Positions 10,101-18,400 of a stretch of DNA of 24,830 bases are shown piece after piece; the first letter of the stretch is position 1, and the number at the start of each line of letters is the position of its first letter. Both the position numbers and the translations under genes were made by a program. The DNA is taken from assembly GCA_000226015.1 (NCBI GenBank), contig JH152770.1, forward strand, positions 78,500 through 103,329, in the 5' to 3' direction. Below the pieces are notes generated by a model that saw only the letters and a list, made by a program, of their open reading frames with translations, did no database searches and was not told the DNA's origin. This stretch comes from Mnemiopsis leidyi (Eukaryota; Ctenophora; Tentaculata; Lobata; Bolinopsidae).

Positions 10101-13100
10101 CATGCTTAAGCGCTTTTCCATCTTACCTGGGCATTGTGTTATACAGGAAATGTTGAATATAACGTTCACAACATTAATCGGTAACCTGATATGACATCGC
10201 ATTAACTTCCAATGTGCAATAATTGTAAGTGTTTGTCCTACTGACAGATCTATAGTGGAATGTGGATACGTTTTGTAGTTTAGGTTTTATGCTTTATTTC
10301 ATTTACGCCTCTAATGCGGCAGACCGGGGTTCGATCCCCGGCTGTGGCAAGTCGGCCAGTCACCAGACTGTGTCTGGTACAGCTTCGGCTGGAAATGCAC
10401 ACTCCCTGGCTTGTAAGATTAACCCCCTACAGCTAGTTTATTGCCTCGGTACGGAGTGGCTAAGGGTTACAGGAAAGGAGATGAGCTTCTCAGGCTATCC
10501 CGTCTAAAGGAGTGAATGAATGAATAATCAAATATTGGATTTTAGAACAGCTGGTCTTGAGCAATGAGACGAACCAAGTTATGGTTCACCAAACGTGGAG
10601 ATGTGTTTTTAATTTAATTTTTAAGTAAGTTAAGTTAAGTTTTTAATTTAATTTTTAAGTAACGAATTAGCACAGTATCACAAAGACCTTTATCAGTCAA
10701 AACAAAAGTCCGAGAAAGAACAACAGAAATCTTACTCCGCGGCGCCGACACCCTACAACTTCGTGAAGCCTGAGGAGGAGGCGCGGAGAGAAGAGGCCAG
10801 ATCCCCTGAAATACAACCTCACGAGGCAGAGAGAATCGTACAGGAGGTCAAGGAGAAGGAGCGGCTCCAACAACAGAGACAAAGTTCTGCTATTCAGGCA
10901 AGTTAAGGGGGTTACCACGTCTTCTTGGCTGATTGTGCAAAATTTCAGTTTTTCTGAATTGGAATATTCTGTCCTTTCATAAAAAGAAATATACCTTATC
11001 AGCTAATTGCCGAGCAGACCCAATACTCAAATGCAAATGATAACACAAATATTGTACTAGAGTGAAGAGCTTGGTGAGCTACCGCTCCAAGATGAAGACG
11101 AAGTTATGTCGGCAGCTCCAGGACCGGAGATTCCTGCTACGGGATTACCTGAACCTGACCGGACACCAGCTGTTGACCTGGATAGGGCAGACTATCAGGC
11201 GGTAAGTGCTTTCAGTTAGATCTTATTGGCTGATGGCTCCCAGCCAATGACTCCCAATATTGATCATACGCAAGTTGTTTTAGTAAAGCAATATGTTGAC
11301 ATTCTATAATTTTCTATCGTCATTTTCTGTTTGTGTGAGAATTGGTTTAGATATCTTTAAGCTCCTTTCCAGGAAATGAAGGGAGGTAAGGCTCCTGAAG
11401 AGACTGGAGTTAGTGGCTATACCTTCCCTCCTGAACAGCACAAGGAGTACGACTACAACGACTACTACATGCACTACTACCAACAAGCCTACCATATGTG
11501 GTCAGGTATGTCAGCAGCTTCATGATGAGCCAACAAAAATATGGTTATTAAGCGTTCATATTGTCCAGAACAACAACATTAGATTTACGTTATCTGACCT
11601 CCAAATCTTGCTGCAGAAGAGAAGGAGAAGCCGATAGAGGCGAGATATCCAGTGAGTCAAGGTTATGGACACAAGAGGGCCATAGAAAAAGGAGGTGCTG
11701 TAAAAGGGTCTGGTCGAGCAATCCTCTTTAACAAGGTAATTTATTGACATACGCGCGGCGAATCCTGGGTCGGTCCCATTTTTTGTTCAAAACATCTTTT
11801 GTACTAGCAAAGTTCTCGGGGCGCTCCATGCAAACAAATTATCTCCCGCGGCACGTACGTACTATTTGAAGCTAGCTTTTCATAAAAAATTTCGTATTTC
11901 TGTTTTTTAGTTCATATGTCAGGTTGACAACTGACCAAAAGAGCCATGATCTGACAAGGCACTTTAAGAATAATGTGATATAAATTCCCCTTATTTAATT
12001 TGTAATAACGAAGTCAGATTTGGCAAACAGATGAAGTTTACGTTCGCACGTGCAGTTTTTTACATCGTCACAAAATACTGTAATTACAGTTAATGAAGCT
12101 CTTAAGTCTTAACTTATATTTTATAAAGCTTGATAGTGAATTCTCTCTGGTGCCTTCAAGTCATCTACCTCCACGATGATATAACAGTTTGATCGCTCCA
12201 GATAAAACTGAACTAGATTGAGTATTTTATCCTCTGGCCCGACGCTGCTTTAAACTAGTATAACCACACGTGTCGAAGATAATTTACCGTCGCTCGACTA
12301 AACAAGTAAAGATTTAAGGCTGTCCCCCCTGCCTTATGAATCCACTGTGATTTTCCCCAAAACTTGTAAAATGATTGAAAATATTAATTGGGTTTGGGTG
12401 GTTCGTGTTTCATTGCTTCAACAATGTTATTTTATGTCTACAACAAGTATATTATAATTAAAATTGATATCCAGTTGATTGACTGCATTGCATGATTCTC
12501 ACTCACACTATATTTTGATATTTCATCCCGATTTCTCATCTGATATGTAAATAAACACTCTAACAACCTTCTGAACAGATTTCTAGGTTGAAGTCACTAT
12601 GGCAACGAATGATAGATGGCTGACAAACTTTTTTAACTAAACATTTTGTCGATTTGTAATTTTTGATTGCTTGTTTATCTGAAACTTTTAATATTGAAGA
12701 CACTCATTTAATATTCCCCCGCGATTAAGGGCTGTCTCAGTTTTTGTTATTAATCTTTTCCTTTTTAAGACTCTATGTAGCTGTGAAGCGTCCATTGTGG
12801 AAAAGTTGAGCTTTAGAAGTGTTGGATGTTTCGCCTGCTTATTTGTTAAAACATTTGCTCAGCTTTCATGATTGTGCCTTTGTTGCGTTTGACTAAACAT
12901 AATATTATTTATATTTCGTAATACTTACAAATGTAACATGATTGGAATAGTTTGCTCGGAAGCACAGAGCTACTAATTCCCCAAATTTAGGAACCAATGC
13001 CTCGTCTGTGTCTAACTGTTGCCATGGTGACGCCCGGTAAGTTAAACATCAATCAGGTGTCGACTTTTGAAGACGCAACATTGGGTTTGTATTAAGATAA

Positions 13101-14357
13101 CAAGTTTTCTTCACACTAACCATTAACCTTGCAGGAAGACTGAAAGTTAACGGGATGCAATAACGTTATTACCTCAGGAGGAGATACAGGGACTGGTCCT
13201 AAAACGAAAGAAGATCGCGCAAGAGATGGTCAAAAATCCAGAGTCGTCAGAGCTTATGGACAAGATGGAGGCTGTTCAACATAAGGTATGTATGAAAACA
13301 ATGGGCGTGATCTTGTCACGCAGCATGTTACACATCCCTTTACTTCACGTGCGGGAAAAAGGGACCATAAAATACGTACAGTTTTTTATTCTTTCTTCGA
13401 TGATCGGGATACTAAGTTGGTTGAACACTGCGTCACACCATTGTACCTGACACTGATTCCCTTTTAGCTAAACGAGTGTGGTGTTACAGAGACTGAGATA
13501 GCAATGATGGAGACGTCACAGATGCAGAGCGCCTGGAAAAAGAGGCGTCAAGAGGATAGCGAGTGTCCCGCCTGGGCTAGGGCGGTGAGTTTTTGACTCC
13601 GCATCTAACGTGTGGACATGTTCCGAAATTTAGTTCCTCATTGTTAAGATATCCGTAGTTAATCATTTATCGTATACGAGTAACTTATAAAGTTCCCTCC
13701 AGGACATGTTCTACGGGTTACCGATGGTACGTAGCGCGGTTGCCATGGCTATTCTAAAGAAACAAGGATGGGTGGTAGGTCAGGTCCTGGGGAGGGGCTG
13801 TCCGTATGGCTCAGCATTTGGAGCTGGGTCCCTCCAGCCGCTCGAGTTCATGGTTAAGACAGACCAAGCTGGATTGCTGTGTGCCGAAGAGAGGGCTGCC
13901 ATGAAGGCTAAGAAATACGGAGATGTCATGCCGTCTGTCATCACTGAGCCGTTACCTGCTCCACGAACCACAGTAAGCGGACGACACCCGGTAGCCGCAC
14001 TGGCGGACTATTGTCACCAGATGAAGTGGAAACAACCGGAGTATACGCTTGTCAAAGAAGAGGGACTTGCCCATAAGAAACAGTACTTTTATCAGGTAAT
14101 ATAATTAGATCGTATGCTGGATTTTCGTGCGATACCGGGAGATATGTTTCACTTTCAATGTATGTAGTTATATTACCCGGATTTTCAAATCGATTGTTTC
14201 ATTCTTCATTTTGTAAATATTGCAGGTATCCGTTAAATGCGGCAAGTTTACCACGCCATCTGGAGCGAGAAACAAGCGCCAGGCCAAGAGCGACGCTGCA
14301 TCGGCTTGTCTCGAGAGACTTGGACTTATGACGTCACTACCTCCCGGCTACTCTTGA
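3973..14357 (+). CDS. SON: SON-like nuclear speckle/splicing scaffold (G-patch plus dsRNA-binding protein), 15 coding exons
   Basis: Exons: 3973-4139, 4910-4998, 5267-5389, 5565-5876, 6017-6150, 6720-8106, 8273-8400, 10676-10897, 11061-11201, 11373-11505, 11617-11735, 13178-13285, 13468-13584, 13703-14095, 14226-14357. Phases agree throughout, giving 1,234 aa. Order of regions: Lys-rich N-terminus then Ser-rich acidic tract (1-56); FDPSKMPPG-type repeats (about 455-572); RD/RS tract (about 631-705); charged helix (exon 8); Tyr-rich stretch (exon 10); G-patch (about 1075-1119, [16 protein letters not shown]...VKTDQAGLL); dsRNA-binding domain (about 1155-1225, [10 protein letters not shown]...[19 protein letters not shown]). 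A G-patch followed by a C-terminal dsRBD is the hallmark of animal SON, a speckle scaffold that helps splice weak sites. The protein is shorter than vertebrate SON and its repeats differ. The start is uncertain: the exon opens just after a TTTTTTAG acceptor, so ATG 3973 may be the true start after a 5' UTR intron or an internal Met. Confidence 0.85.
4403..4860. mobile_element. TTAA-flanked MITE, 450 bp (family copy 1), in SON-like intron 1
   Basis: The element 4407-4856 begins GGGGTCGTTCACATATGA and ends with its exact inverse, TCATATGTGAACGACCCC. TTAA sits at 4403-4406 and 4857-4860. The interior is A/T-rich with C-runs and repeated TCATCAT/GACATCATCA text and has no coding capacity. It is a piggyBac-like non-autonomous element by its TTAA duplication. 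A second copy of the left end is at 24707-24830. Confidence 0.88.
4910..4998 (+). CDS. SON: SON-like exon 2
   Basis: Reads (G)[20 protein letters not shown] then RLEQRERAA, a basic amphipathic helix-like segment. Acceptor ATTTTTTAG at 4901-4909, donor GCAG|GTATGA at 4999; enters with one base to complete the codon and leaves in phase 1. The acceptor lies only about 50 bp from the MITE end. Confidence 0.8.
5267..5389 (+). CDS. SON: SON-like exon 3
   Basis: Encodes [20 protein letters not shown] followed by [20 protein letters not shown]. Acceptor TTCTTCAG at 5259-5266, donor GAG|GTATCC at 5390, phase 1 to phase 1. Acidic linker with no recognised domain. Confidence 0.78.
5565..5876 (+). CDS. 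SON: SON-like exon 4
   Basis: Encodes a Lys/Pro-rich linker ([20 protein letters not shown], later [20 protein letters not shown]). Acceptor CTATCTGCAG ending 5564, donor CAAG|GTAGGA at 5877, phase 1 to phase 1. Confidence 0.8.
6017..6150 (+). CDS. SON: SON-like exon 5
   Basis: Pro/Glu-rich: [20 protein letters not shown], then a [15 protein letters not shown] stretch. Acceptor CATTTGCAG ending 6016, donor CAG|GTAGTT at 6151. Leaves in phase 0. The intron that follows is filled by a SINE and a TG tract. Confidence 0.8.
6190..6403 (+). mobile_element. tRNA-derived SINE in SON-like intron 5
   Basis: The head has pol III box A (TGGTGTAGTGG, 6198-6208) and box B (GGTTCGAATCC, 6232-6242) at tRNA spacing. 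An unrelated body follows, ending in CAGTATAACTGAAACT, after which a TG-rich tract begins. The tRNA fold is degenerate, so this is a SINE rather than a working tRNA gene. Same strand as the host gene. Confidence 0.75.
6404..6592. repeat. TG-rich microsatellite (imperfect, about 190 bp)
   Basis: A perfect TG run at 6408-6426 is followed by TGTCTG, TGCG and TGTT variants to about 6592. It directly follows the SINE, so it probably grew from the SINE tail. Several open frames here (Cys-Val or Thr-His repeats) are artefacts of the dinucleotide repeat. Confidence 0.9.
6720..8106 (+). CDS. SON: SON-like exon 6 (large): FDPSK repeat and RD/RS tract
   Basis: Largest exon, 1,387 bp. It begins [20 protein letters not shown], passes through a Pro-rich segment, the FDPSKMPPG-like repeat (7257-7610), a PPF/MPP-rich stretch, then [18 protein letters not shown] and a Ser/Arg/Tyr-rich tail. 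Acceptor AAATTCAG ending 6719, donor GAAG|GTATGC at 8107, phase 0 in and phase 1 out. Low complexity suggests an intrinsically disordered, condensate-forming region, as in other speckle proteins (inference). Confidence 0.85.
7257..7610 (+). repeat. Coding tandem repeat, 14 units of [FY]DPSKMPPG type
   Basis: Fourteen units of 7-9 codons follow each other: [12 protein letters not shown] types first, then [89 protein letters not shown] units of 24 or 27 bp are close enough to show recent expansion by unequal exchange or slippage. All indels keep the reading frame. Confidence 0.9.
8273..8400 (+). CDS. SON: SON-like exon 7
   Basis: Encodes [20 protein letters not shown], then [20 protein letters not shown] and IK: a short predicted helical pair. 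Acceptor CGTTTTCAG ending 8272, donor AAG|GTAAGA at 8401. Leaves in phase 0. Confidence 0.8.
8515..9537 (-). pseudogene. Decayed protein-coding relic, family unknown, antisense in SON-like intron 7
   Basis: Minus-strand frames with coding-like composition succeed each other in one direction: an 87-codon frame from 9537 (charged, ending [11 protein letters not shown]), then a stop-free run at about 9238-9052 that includes [20 protein letters not shown] and [16 protein letters not shown], then a frame containing [20 protein letters not shown], and below 8700 a frame starting [20 protein letters not shown]. Frameshifts and stops separate them. I do not recognise the family; a transposon protein, a retro-pseudogene or a captured foreign gene are all possible. 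I have not joined or repaired it. Confidence 0.5.
9903..9935. promoter_or_regulatory. Near-perfect palindrome with CACGTG core (hairpin or E-box)
   Basis: Arms AGGTCACGCGACA and TGTCACGTGACCT pair over 13 bp with one mismatch around a 7-base loop (GAGCGAA). The right arm contains CACGTG. It could be a transcription-factor site or a TE remnant; no function is shown. Confidence 0.4.
10300..10530 (+). mobile_element. tRNA-derived SINE, 5'-truncated or degenerate, with GAAT tail
   Basis: Box B GGTTCGATCCC at 10328-10338 lies inside a CCGGGGTTCGATCCCCGG stem, followed by a non-tRNA body and a short (GAAT)n tail near 10510-10530. A box A at normal spacing is not evident, so the 5' end is lost or diverged. 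The body does not resemble the SINE at 6190. Confidence 0.65.
10676..10897 (+). CDS. SON: SON-like exon 8, ends at a GC donor
   Basis: Encodes [20 protein letters not shown], then a Glu/Arg-rich segment ([37 protein letters not shown]) likely to form a charged helix or coiled coil. Phase 0 at both ends (74 codons). The acceptor is TTAGCACAG ending 10675. The donor is CAG|GCAAGT, a non-canonical GC donor with otherwise ideal consensus. Confidence 0.78.
11061..11201 (+). CDS. SON: SON-like exon 9
   Basis: Encodes [20 protein letters not shown] then [20 protein letters not shown]. Acceptor TTGTACTAG ending 11060; the alternative AG two bases downstream would open with TGA in this frame, which supports 11061. 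Donor GCG|GTAAGT at 11202. Phase 0 at both ends, 47 codons. Confidence 0.8.
11373..11505 (+). CDS. SON: SON-like exon 10, Tyr-rich
   Basis: Encodes [20 protein letters not shown] then [20 protein letters not shown]. The Tyr-rich run is unusual and fits a low-complexity, phase-separating segment (inference). Acceptor CCTTTCCAG ending 11372, donor TCAG|GTATGT at 11506, phase 0 to 1. Confidence 0.82.
11617..11735 (+). CDS. SON: SON-like exon 11
   Basis: Encodes [20 protein letters not shown] then [20 protein letters not shown]. Acceptor TTGCTGCAG ending 11616, donor AAG|GTAATT at 11736, phase 1 to 0. Confidence 0.82.
11736..13177 (+). other. SON-like intron 11 (1.4 kb)
   Basis: No coding relic is evident. 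Near the 3' end, 12991-13036 looks like a possible 46-nt cassette exon (acceptor AAATTTAG, donor CCCG|GTAAGTT) that would shift the frame if included. It also contains a palindromic GTTGCCATGGTGAC at 13018-13031 resembling an RFX X-box. Confidence 0.5.
13018..13031. promoter_or_regulatory. X-box-like palindrome GTTGCCATGGTGAC
   Basis: RFX factors bind imperfect palindromes of the form GTNRCC-N-GGYAAC. This 14-mer pairs GTTGCC with GGTGAC around AT and departs from the perfect inverse (GGCAAC) at two bases. A half site, ATGGCAAC, occurs at 12599-12606. Such sites arise by chance, so the evidence is weak. Confidence 0.3.
13178..13285 (+). CDS. SON: SON-like exon 12
   Basis: Encodes [20 protein letters not shown] then [16 protein letters not shown], predicted helical. 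Acceptor TTACCTCAG ending 13177, donor AAG|GTATGT at 13286, phase 0 at both ends. Confidence 0.82.
13468..13584 (+). CDS. SON: SON-like exon 13
   Basis: Encodes [20 protein letters not shown] then [19 protein letters not shown]. Acceptor CCTTTTAG ending 13467, donor GCG|GTGAGT at 13585, phase 0 at both ends. Confidence 0.82.
13703..14095 (+). CDS. SON: SON-like exon 14: G-patch and first half of dsRBD
   Basis: G-patch signature: [17 protein letters not shown], then a Gly-containing variable loop, then [13 protein letters not shown]. Aromatic and Gly positions (GW...G..LG.G) are kept. The dsRBD follows from [20 protein letters not shown] through [16 protein letters not shown]. Acceptor CCCTCCAG ending 13702, donor CAG|GTAATA at 14096, phase 0 at both ends. 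Confidence 0.9.
14226..14357 (+). CDS. SON: SON-like exon 15: end of dsRBD and stop
   Basis: Encodes [20 protein letters not shown] then [14 protein letters not shown], the beta-strand plus the Lys/Ala-rich helix 2 of the dsRBD (KRQAKSDAA corresponds to the KKxAKxxAA RNA-contact motif), then a 10-residue tail and TGA at 14355. Acceptor ATATTGCAG ending 14225. Confidence 0.9.
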   Translation, partial: VSVKCGKFTTPSGARNKRQAKSDAASACLERLGLMTSLPPGYS

Positions 14358-14664
14358 TGGGTTGTTTAGAGACTGGGAAAATTGAGAAAATTCAGAATAG
14401 AACAAAGGACTTTTTCTGCGACCTCAAGTTTTTATAACGTTTGGACTCTGAAGACTCATACACTAAACTTAAGAGATAAGCACTAAAGATACATATATTT
14501 GTGGCTCAAAGCAATGATATTGACTTATAGTTATCCTGATAATGATTGCAACTTGCTGCGAATGTTAAGAGAATGGTTTATTTTAATTAAAGTTTTAATT
14601 TATTTTAGGATCTGGTATTGATATTGGCTCTTAAAACAGACCGTTGGCTTTAGGGCCAGATATC

Positions 14665-14670
14665 AATAAA
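14665..14670 (+). terminator. Candidate polyadenylation signal AATAAA of the SON-like gene
   Basis: The only canonical AATAAA close downstream of the stop on the plus strand, giving a 3' UTR of roughly 330 nt. T- and GT-rich text follows (14675-14730), suitable as a downstream element. Confidence 0.6.
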
Positions 14671-14869
14671 CCGATTTTTGTCTACACTTTTATCTTTGAA
14701 AGTTATAAGAATTTTCTCTCTTGTTTTTGTCGTCCGAATGCTTTAAGAGGAGTCGGAAACTATTTGTTGGTCAAATCTGGCTCCTTTCTGAACTATCGCT
14801 GATCCGAGATACAAAACTTCTCTGACTCCTCCCTAAGAATTCTGACAAGCATAAAAGCACATAAACACA

Positions 14870-15290
14870 ATCTAAAACGAGTGTCACATAAATATGTTAA
14901 CCATTATAAATCATCATATCTCCAGTTCGGTAAAATCTTGAACACCATAAACAATGTGTAATAACTTTAACAAAGATAAAATCATGGAATTCTTAGATAT
15001 CTATCCCATATCCATCTTTGATCCCCTCACATCTTCCAAAATTAATAATTAAGAAATGACAGCCTTCGCTGATCTGAGTTCTAGTAATGAAGTAAAATGT
15101 TAGGTTAAATGTTTTTTCGAAAAACGCAAATCGGAGCAATTTAGTGTTTTCGTCCTCTCCGAGCATTAGGATGTCAATGAACTAACGCTAATCCTATCAA
15201 ATAGATTCCCCAGAACCGTCATATTACTCTCTTAGGCCTAACTCGCCCCACGTACAATTATCTCTTTCGTCTGGGAAATAGGTGGCACAA
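14870..15290. repeat. Diverged direct repeat, copy A (matches about 17415-17725)
   Basis: Shared ordered blocks with copy B include GTCACATAAATAT, AAATCATGGAATTCT, AGCCTTCGCTGA, CTAGTAATGAA or CTGGTAATGAA, GTCAGTGAACTAACGCTAAT (here GTCAATG), GAACCGTCATA or GAGCCGTCATA, and ACTCGCCCCA-GTACAATTATCT. Copy A lies between the two convergent genes, downstream of the ARL5 stop. Copy B is in ARL5 intron 3, in the same orientation. Confidence 0.75.
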
Positions 15291-15355
15291 TGACAGAAGA
15301 CCATAAAGTGATAATATATTTACATATATCATGTTACTGGATGGAAGGAAGTCTG

Positions 15356-15407
15356 TTATCTGCTGCCTCTTATTTGGGAGGTGACCCACTCTAATCCTTG
15401 ATGCAAC
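15356..15407 (-). CDS. ARL5: ARL5 exon 7, C-terminus and stop
   Basis: Completes Gly164 and encodes [16 protein letters not shown] then TAA (15358-15356), matching the family ending GLxQGLEWM. Acceptor TTTTCAG|G at 15408 on the minus strand. Confidence 0.9.
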
Positions 15408-18400
15408 CTGAAAAGAAGGAAATGACAATCATGTTGCGTAATCGACCATTGGTTACCTGTAATCAATGACGAAATAGGGCGGGGACGTCAAACCGAGAAG
15501 TTGCCGTCTCCGGTCCCGTCAACGCAATACAACGTTATGATACTTCATTGTGCGCATGATATGCACGTGCGCGTGATTTTAGCGCAAAAACCCGGGTACT
15601 TGAACTACGCTAAAAAATTTCGCGCGTTCCAGCACATTGAACCGGACCTAAATTTAGACATATCCGTGGATAATGCTTATGTGGCGGCTTCACGGTCATA
15701 AAACAGGAGTAGGCGGGAGAAGGACTAGCTCTTTAGTAGTATCCCATCAACACAGCGTAACTTGATCATCATTTATACAATATTTCATGATTTTCGGCGT
15801 TACGAAATATAAATATGCGTAATGCGGGCAATATCACATCCTGCGTCGAATTTATACGCCTTCTGATCACCATATTTTTGTAGAAAAAACATCGTAGACA
15901 GCTGGTTTTTTCGTCAGCAGTCATCTGAATGTGAAGAAGGTACGAGGTTTTGATTGCAAAGTGTAATTGAAAGTGGATATGTAAATCAAAAGCTTAAAAC
16001 ATTTTAAAAACGTATGAATAGATGACCTACCCTTCTCCGGAAAGAGCACAGCAGGGCTGAATGTGATACGCGTGATCTTTAATCGACTTGAGATTTAGTG
16101 CTTGGGATATTTGGGTCGTCGACAAACAATCCTAGGATGGAAAACAAATCATGCACACACTAAACAAAGTGAAATATTACTTTATGTAGTTTAACTAGAA
16201 TGCTTGCTTTATCATCTTTTTAATGAGAAACTTATTCCTGGCTGGCACTTGTCAGTTCCTCAAACTTTAACTCAAGTTGTATTGTAATTACCTTAACGTC
16301 TTGCTTATTTGCGTATATTAGCAACGATGACTTCCGCAAGTCCTGAAAATTGCGAACTTTCAGGTGAAGTATTTACAAACCTAATACATCTTGTAAATTG
16401 TACATTAAGTATACATGTACAACTTTTAATATTCACTGGCCCCTGTCACAGGGAGGTCAAGCTAATTTACACCCAGCAGCATAATTATCACAAAAATGTA
16501 GTTTGATTAAAGAACTAATTACTCGATTATTTTACTAATTACTTGATTAGTTTACTCTGCAACAGTCATATTCTCACACGGCAGTTGGATTGCCGATTGT
16601 TCTTGCCAATTTTTAGTATTACAATCGAATTATTGTGTAAACGAATAACGAAACATAAACGAACATCAACAGAAAAAATAAATCTGACCAACCTCGTGGT
16701 TTAACATTTTGTATAGCTCGTCTTTAGCAACGGATAACCTTTCTCTGTCACTGCTATCTATTACCATGAAGACGAACTGAAATTAGTCAGTTCATTAATA
16801 TCTCTCCTTCAGTTGAAACTGTCAATATTGCGACGCAAGTTGGCGAATGGATAGTAATCTAGTGTAAATTATCTTTTACTTCTATTTCTAATCTATAAGC
16901 TGTGGCTAGCATCATGATCCAGCTGTCCAGGTGGACAGAAAGAAAGATCAAGGAGTCATTTTGCAACAAAATCTAAAATCAGAACACCTGGGCTACATGT
17001 TGCTTAAATGAACGTTATGATAAACACGACTGTACAATGTGCACAGGTGTGTGATTAGTGTTAACAAGAAAACTGCTGCGAAGCTGACTGGCTAGAATCT
17101 TGTCTAGAATCTAGAATCTTGTACATGATCAATGTTTGTTTGGAGCCTGAGGAATGACTTAACATTGAAAGGTCTTTGCAGTAAGGCCAAAATTATTTGC
17201 TTTGCGTTTTTTGAGACCCAAAAGTATCAAGTTGCATTGATATATATGTGGTATAAATAGGGGGCAAATTAATCATATTACGTTCCTAAACTTTATTGGG
17301 TCCCAGTGCAGTAAGACCCCCATCCCATGGATTTGTCTATCTGCATTCTGAATAAGTTTTGTCCCACTAACTACTATGTGTTTCCAAGCGTCCTATAAGC
17401 GCCTCTCATGGTTTCACAAACTTAAAACGATTGTCACATAAATATTTAAACAACATTAAACCAAGCCAAAATCATGGAATTCTCAGATGACATCTATCGC
17501 ATATCAATGGCATAGCCTTCGCTGAAGTCTGGTAATGAAATATCTAGTAATAAAAAATCCTTTTGCCTTGAGAACTAATCAAACATTTGTCCTTTCCCGA
17601 ACATTATAGTGTCAGTGAACTAACGCTAATTTGATTCTACAGAGCCGTCATAGTGCCCTCCAGTCTCCAGGGCCTTACTCGCCCCAGGTACAATTATCTT
17701 ATTGGTATGGGACGTAGTTGGCGAGAAAAAATCAAATAAATCATACCAATCAGTTGAAAATTTGCACACAGTTGTGCAATATGAAACTCTCAACGTGAAA
17801 GTGAAAATAAAAAACTAAACACGGCTGCTTAAGCCTTAAAGTCAGCACAGAAATATCCCTGCAATGAATAATAAATAAAAACGGTGGATTTTGGTAAGAT
17901 AAACTAAACGAAACCGCAGTCCGCAACAAGGCCACGGCAATAATCCTGCTAGGTTGTCGGAAAAATTTACTGAAAAAATCCACCCCAAGCAGTTTTGTGG
18001 TCATTTCGCATCCAATATGCACCATGATATTGTGCTCATAGAACAACGAAGTAAGAAAATGATAATTTCACCAACGGGCCGGCATATGGGGCGTCTGCAG
18101 AAAAATTTCAGTAACTAGGGGGGTCCAAGCAGCTTCAGATTAATAACTTTTTCAAAGCGTACTCCGGTAGACTTTGTATCAAGAGACTTTGTAACAAGAA
18201 AAGCTTGTTACAAAGTCGTTACTAATTTTTTAAATGGTCAAAACTTTTCGACTGTGGCCAAAACTGATAATATTTAAAATTCCGGGCTGTGTGAGGTCAT
18301 GGTCAGTGCCTTACACTTCTTTTCAAATTTGTTGCCAGACCATTGTTATTAAAAGTTCCTGTTGGAACTTTTAATAACGTAATAATCAGAATGGTCGTCT

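Larger units (their letters stand above)
8401..10675 (+). other. SON-like intron 7 (2.3 kb, repeat-bearing)
   Basis: Largest intron of the gene. It holds a decayed minus-strand coding relic (about 8515-9537), a near-perfect palindrome at 9903-9935, and a SINE at about 10300-10530. Shortly before the acceptor are two copies of TTTTTAATTTAATTTTTAAG with TAAGT repeats (10608-10660). The segment 9540-10290 has nothing else I can recognise. Confidence 0.7.

Noticed and set aside
14237-14437. 66-codon plus-strand frame at the end of the SON-like gene
   Set aside because: It is out of frame with the dsRBD. The phase-0 frame from exon 15 gives the conserved helix and ends at 14357.
15501-15701. 66-codon plus-strand frame in ARL5 intron 6
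   Set aside because: No recognised domain; surrounded by ordinary intron sequence on the opposite strand to the gene.
17750-18046. 98-codon minus-strand frame within ARL5 intron 3
   Set aside because: It does not match ARL5 and no neighbouring exon would fit its frame; probably chance.
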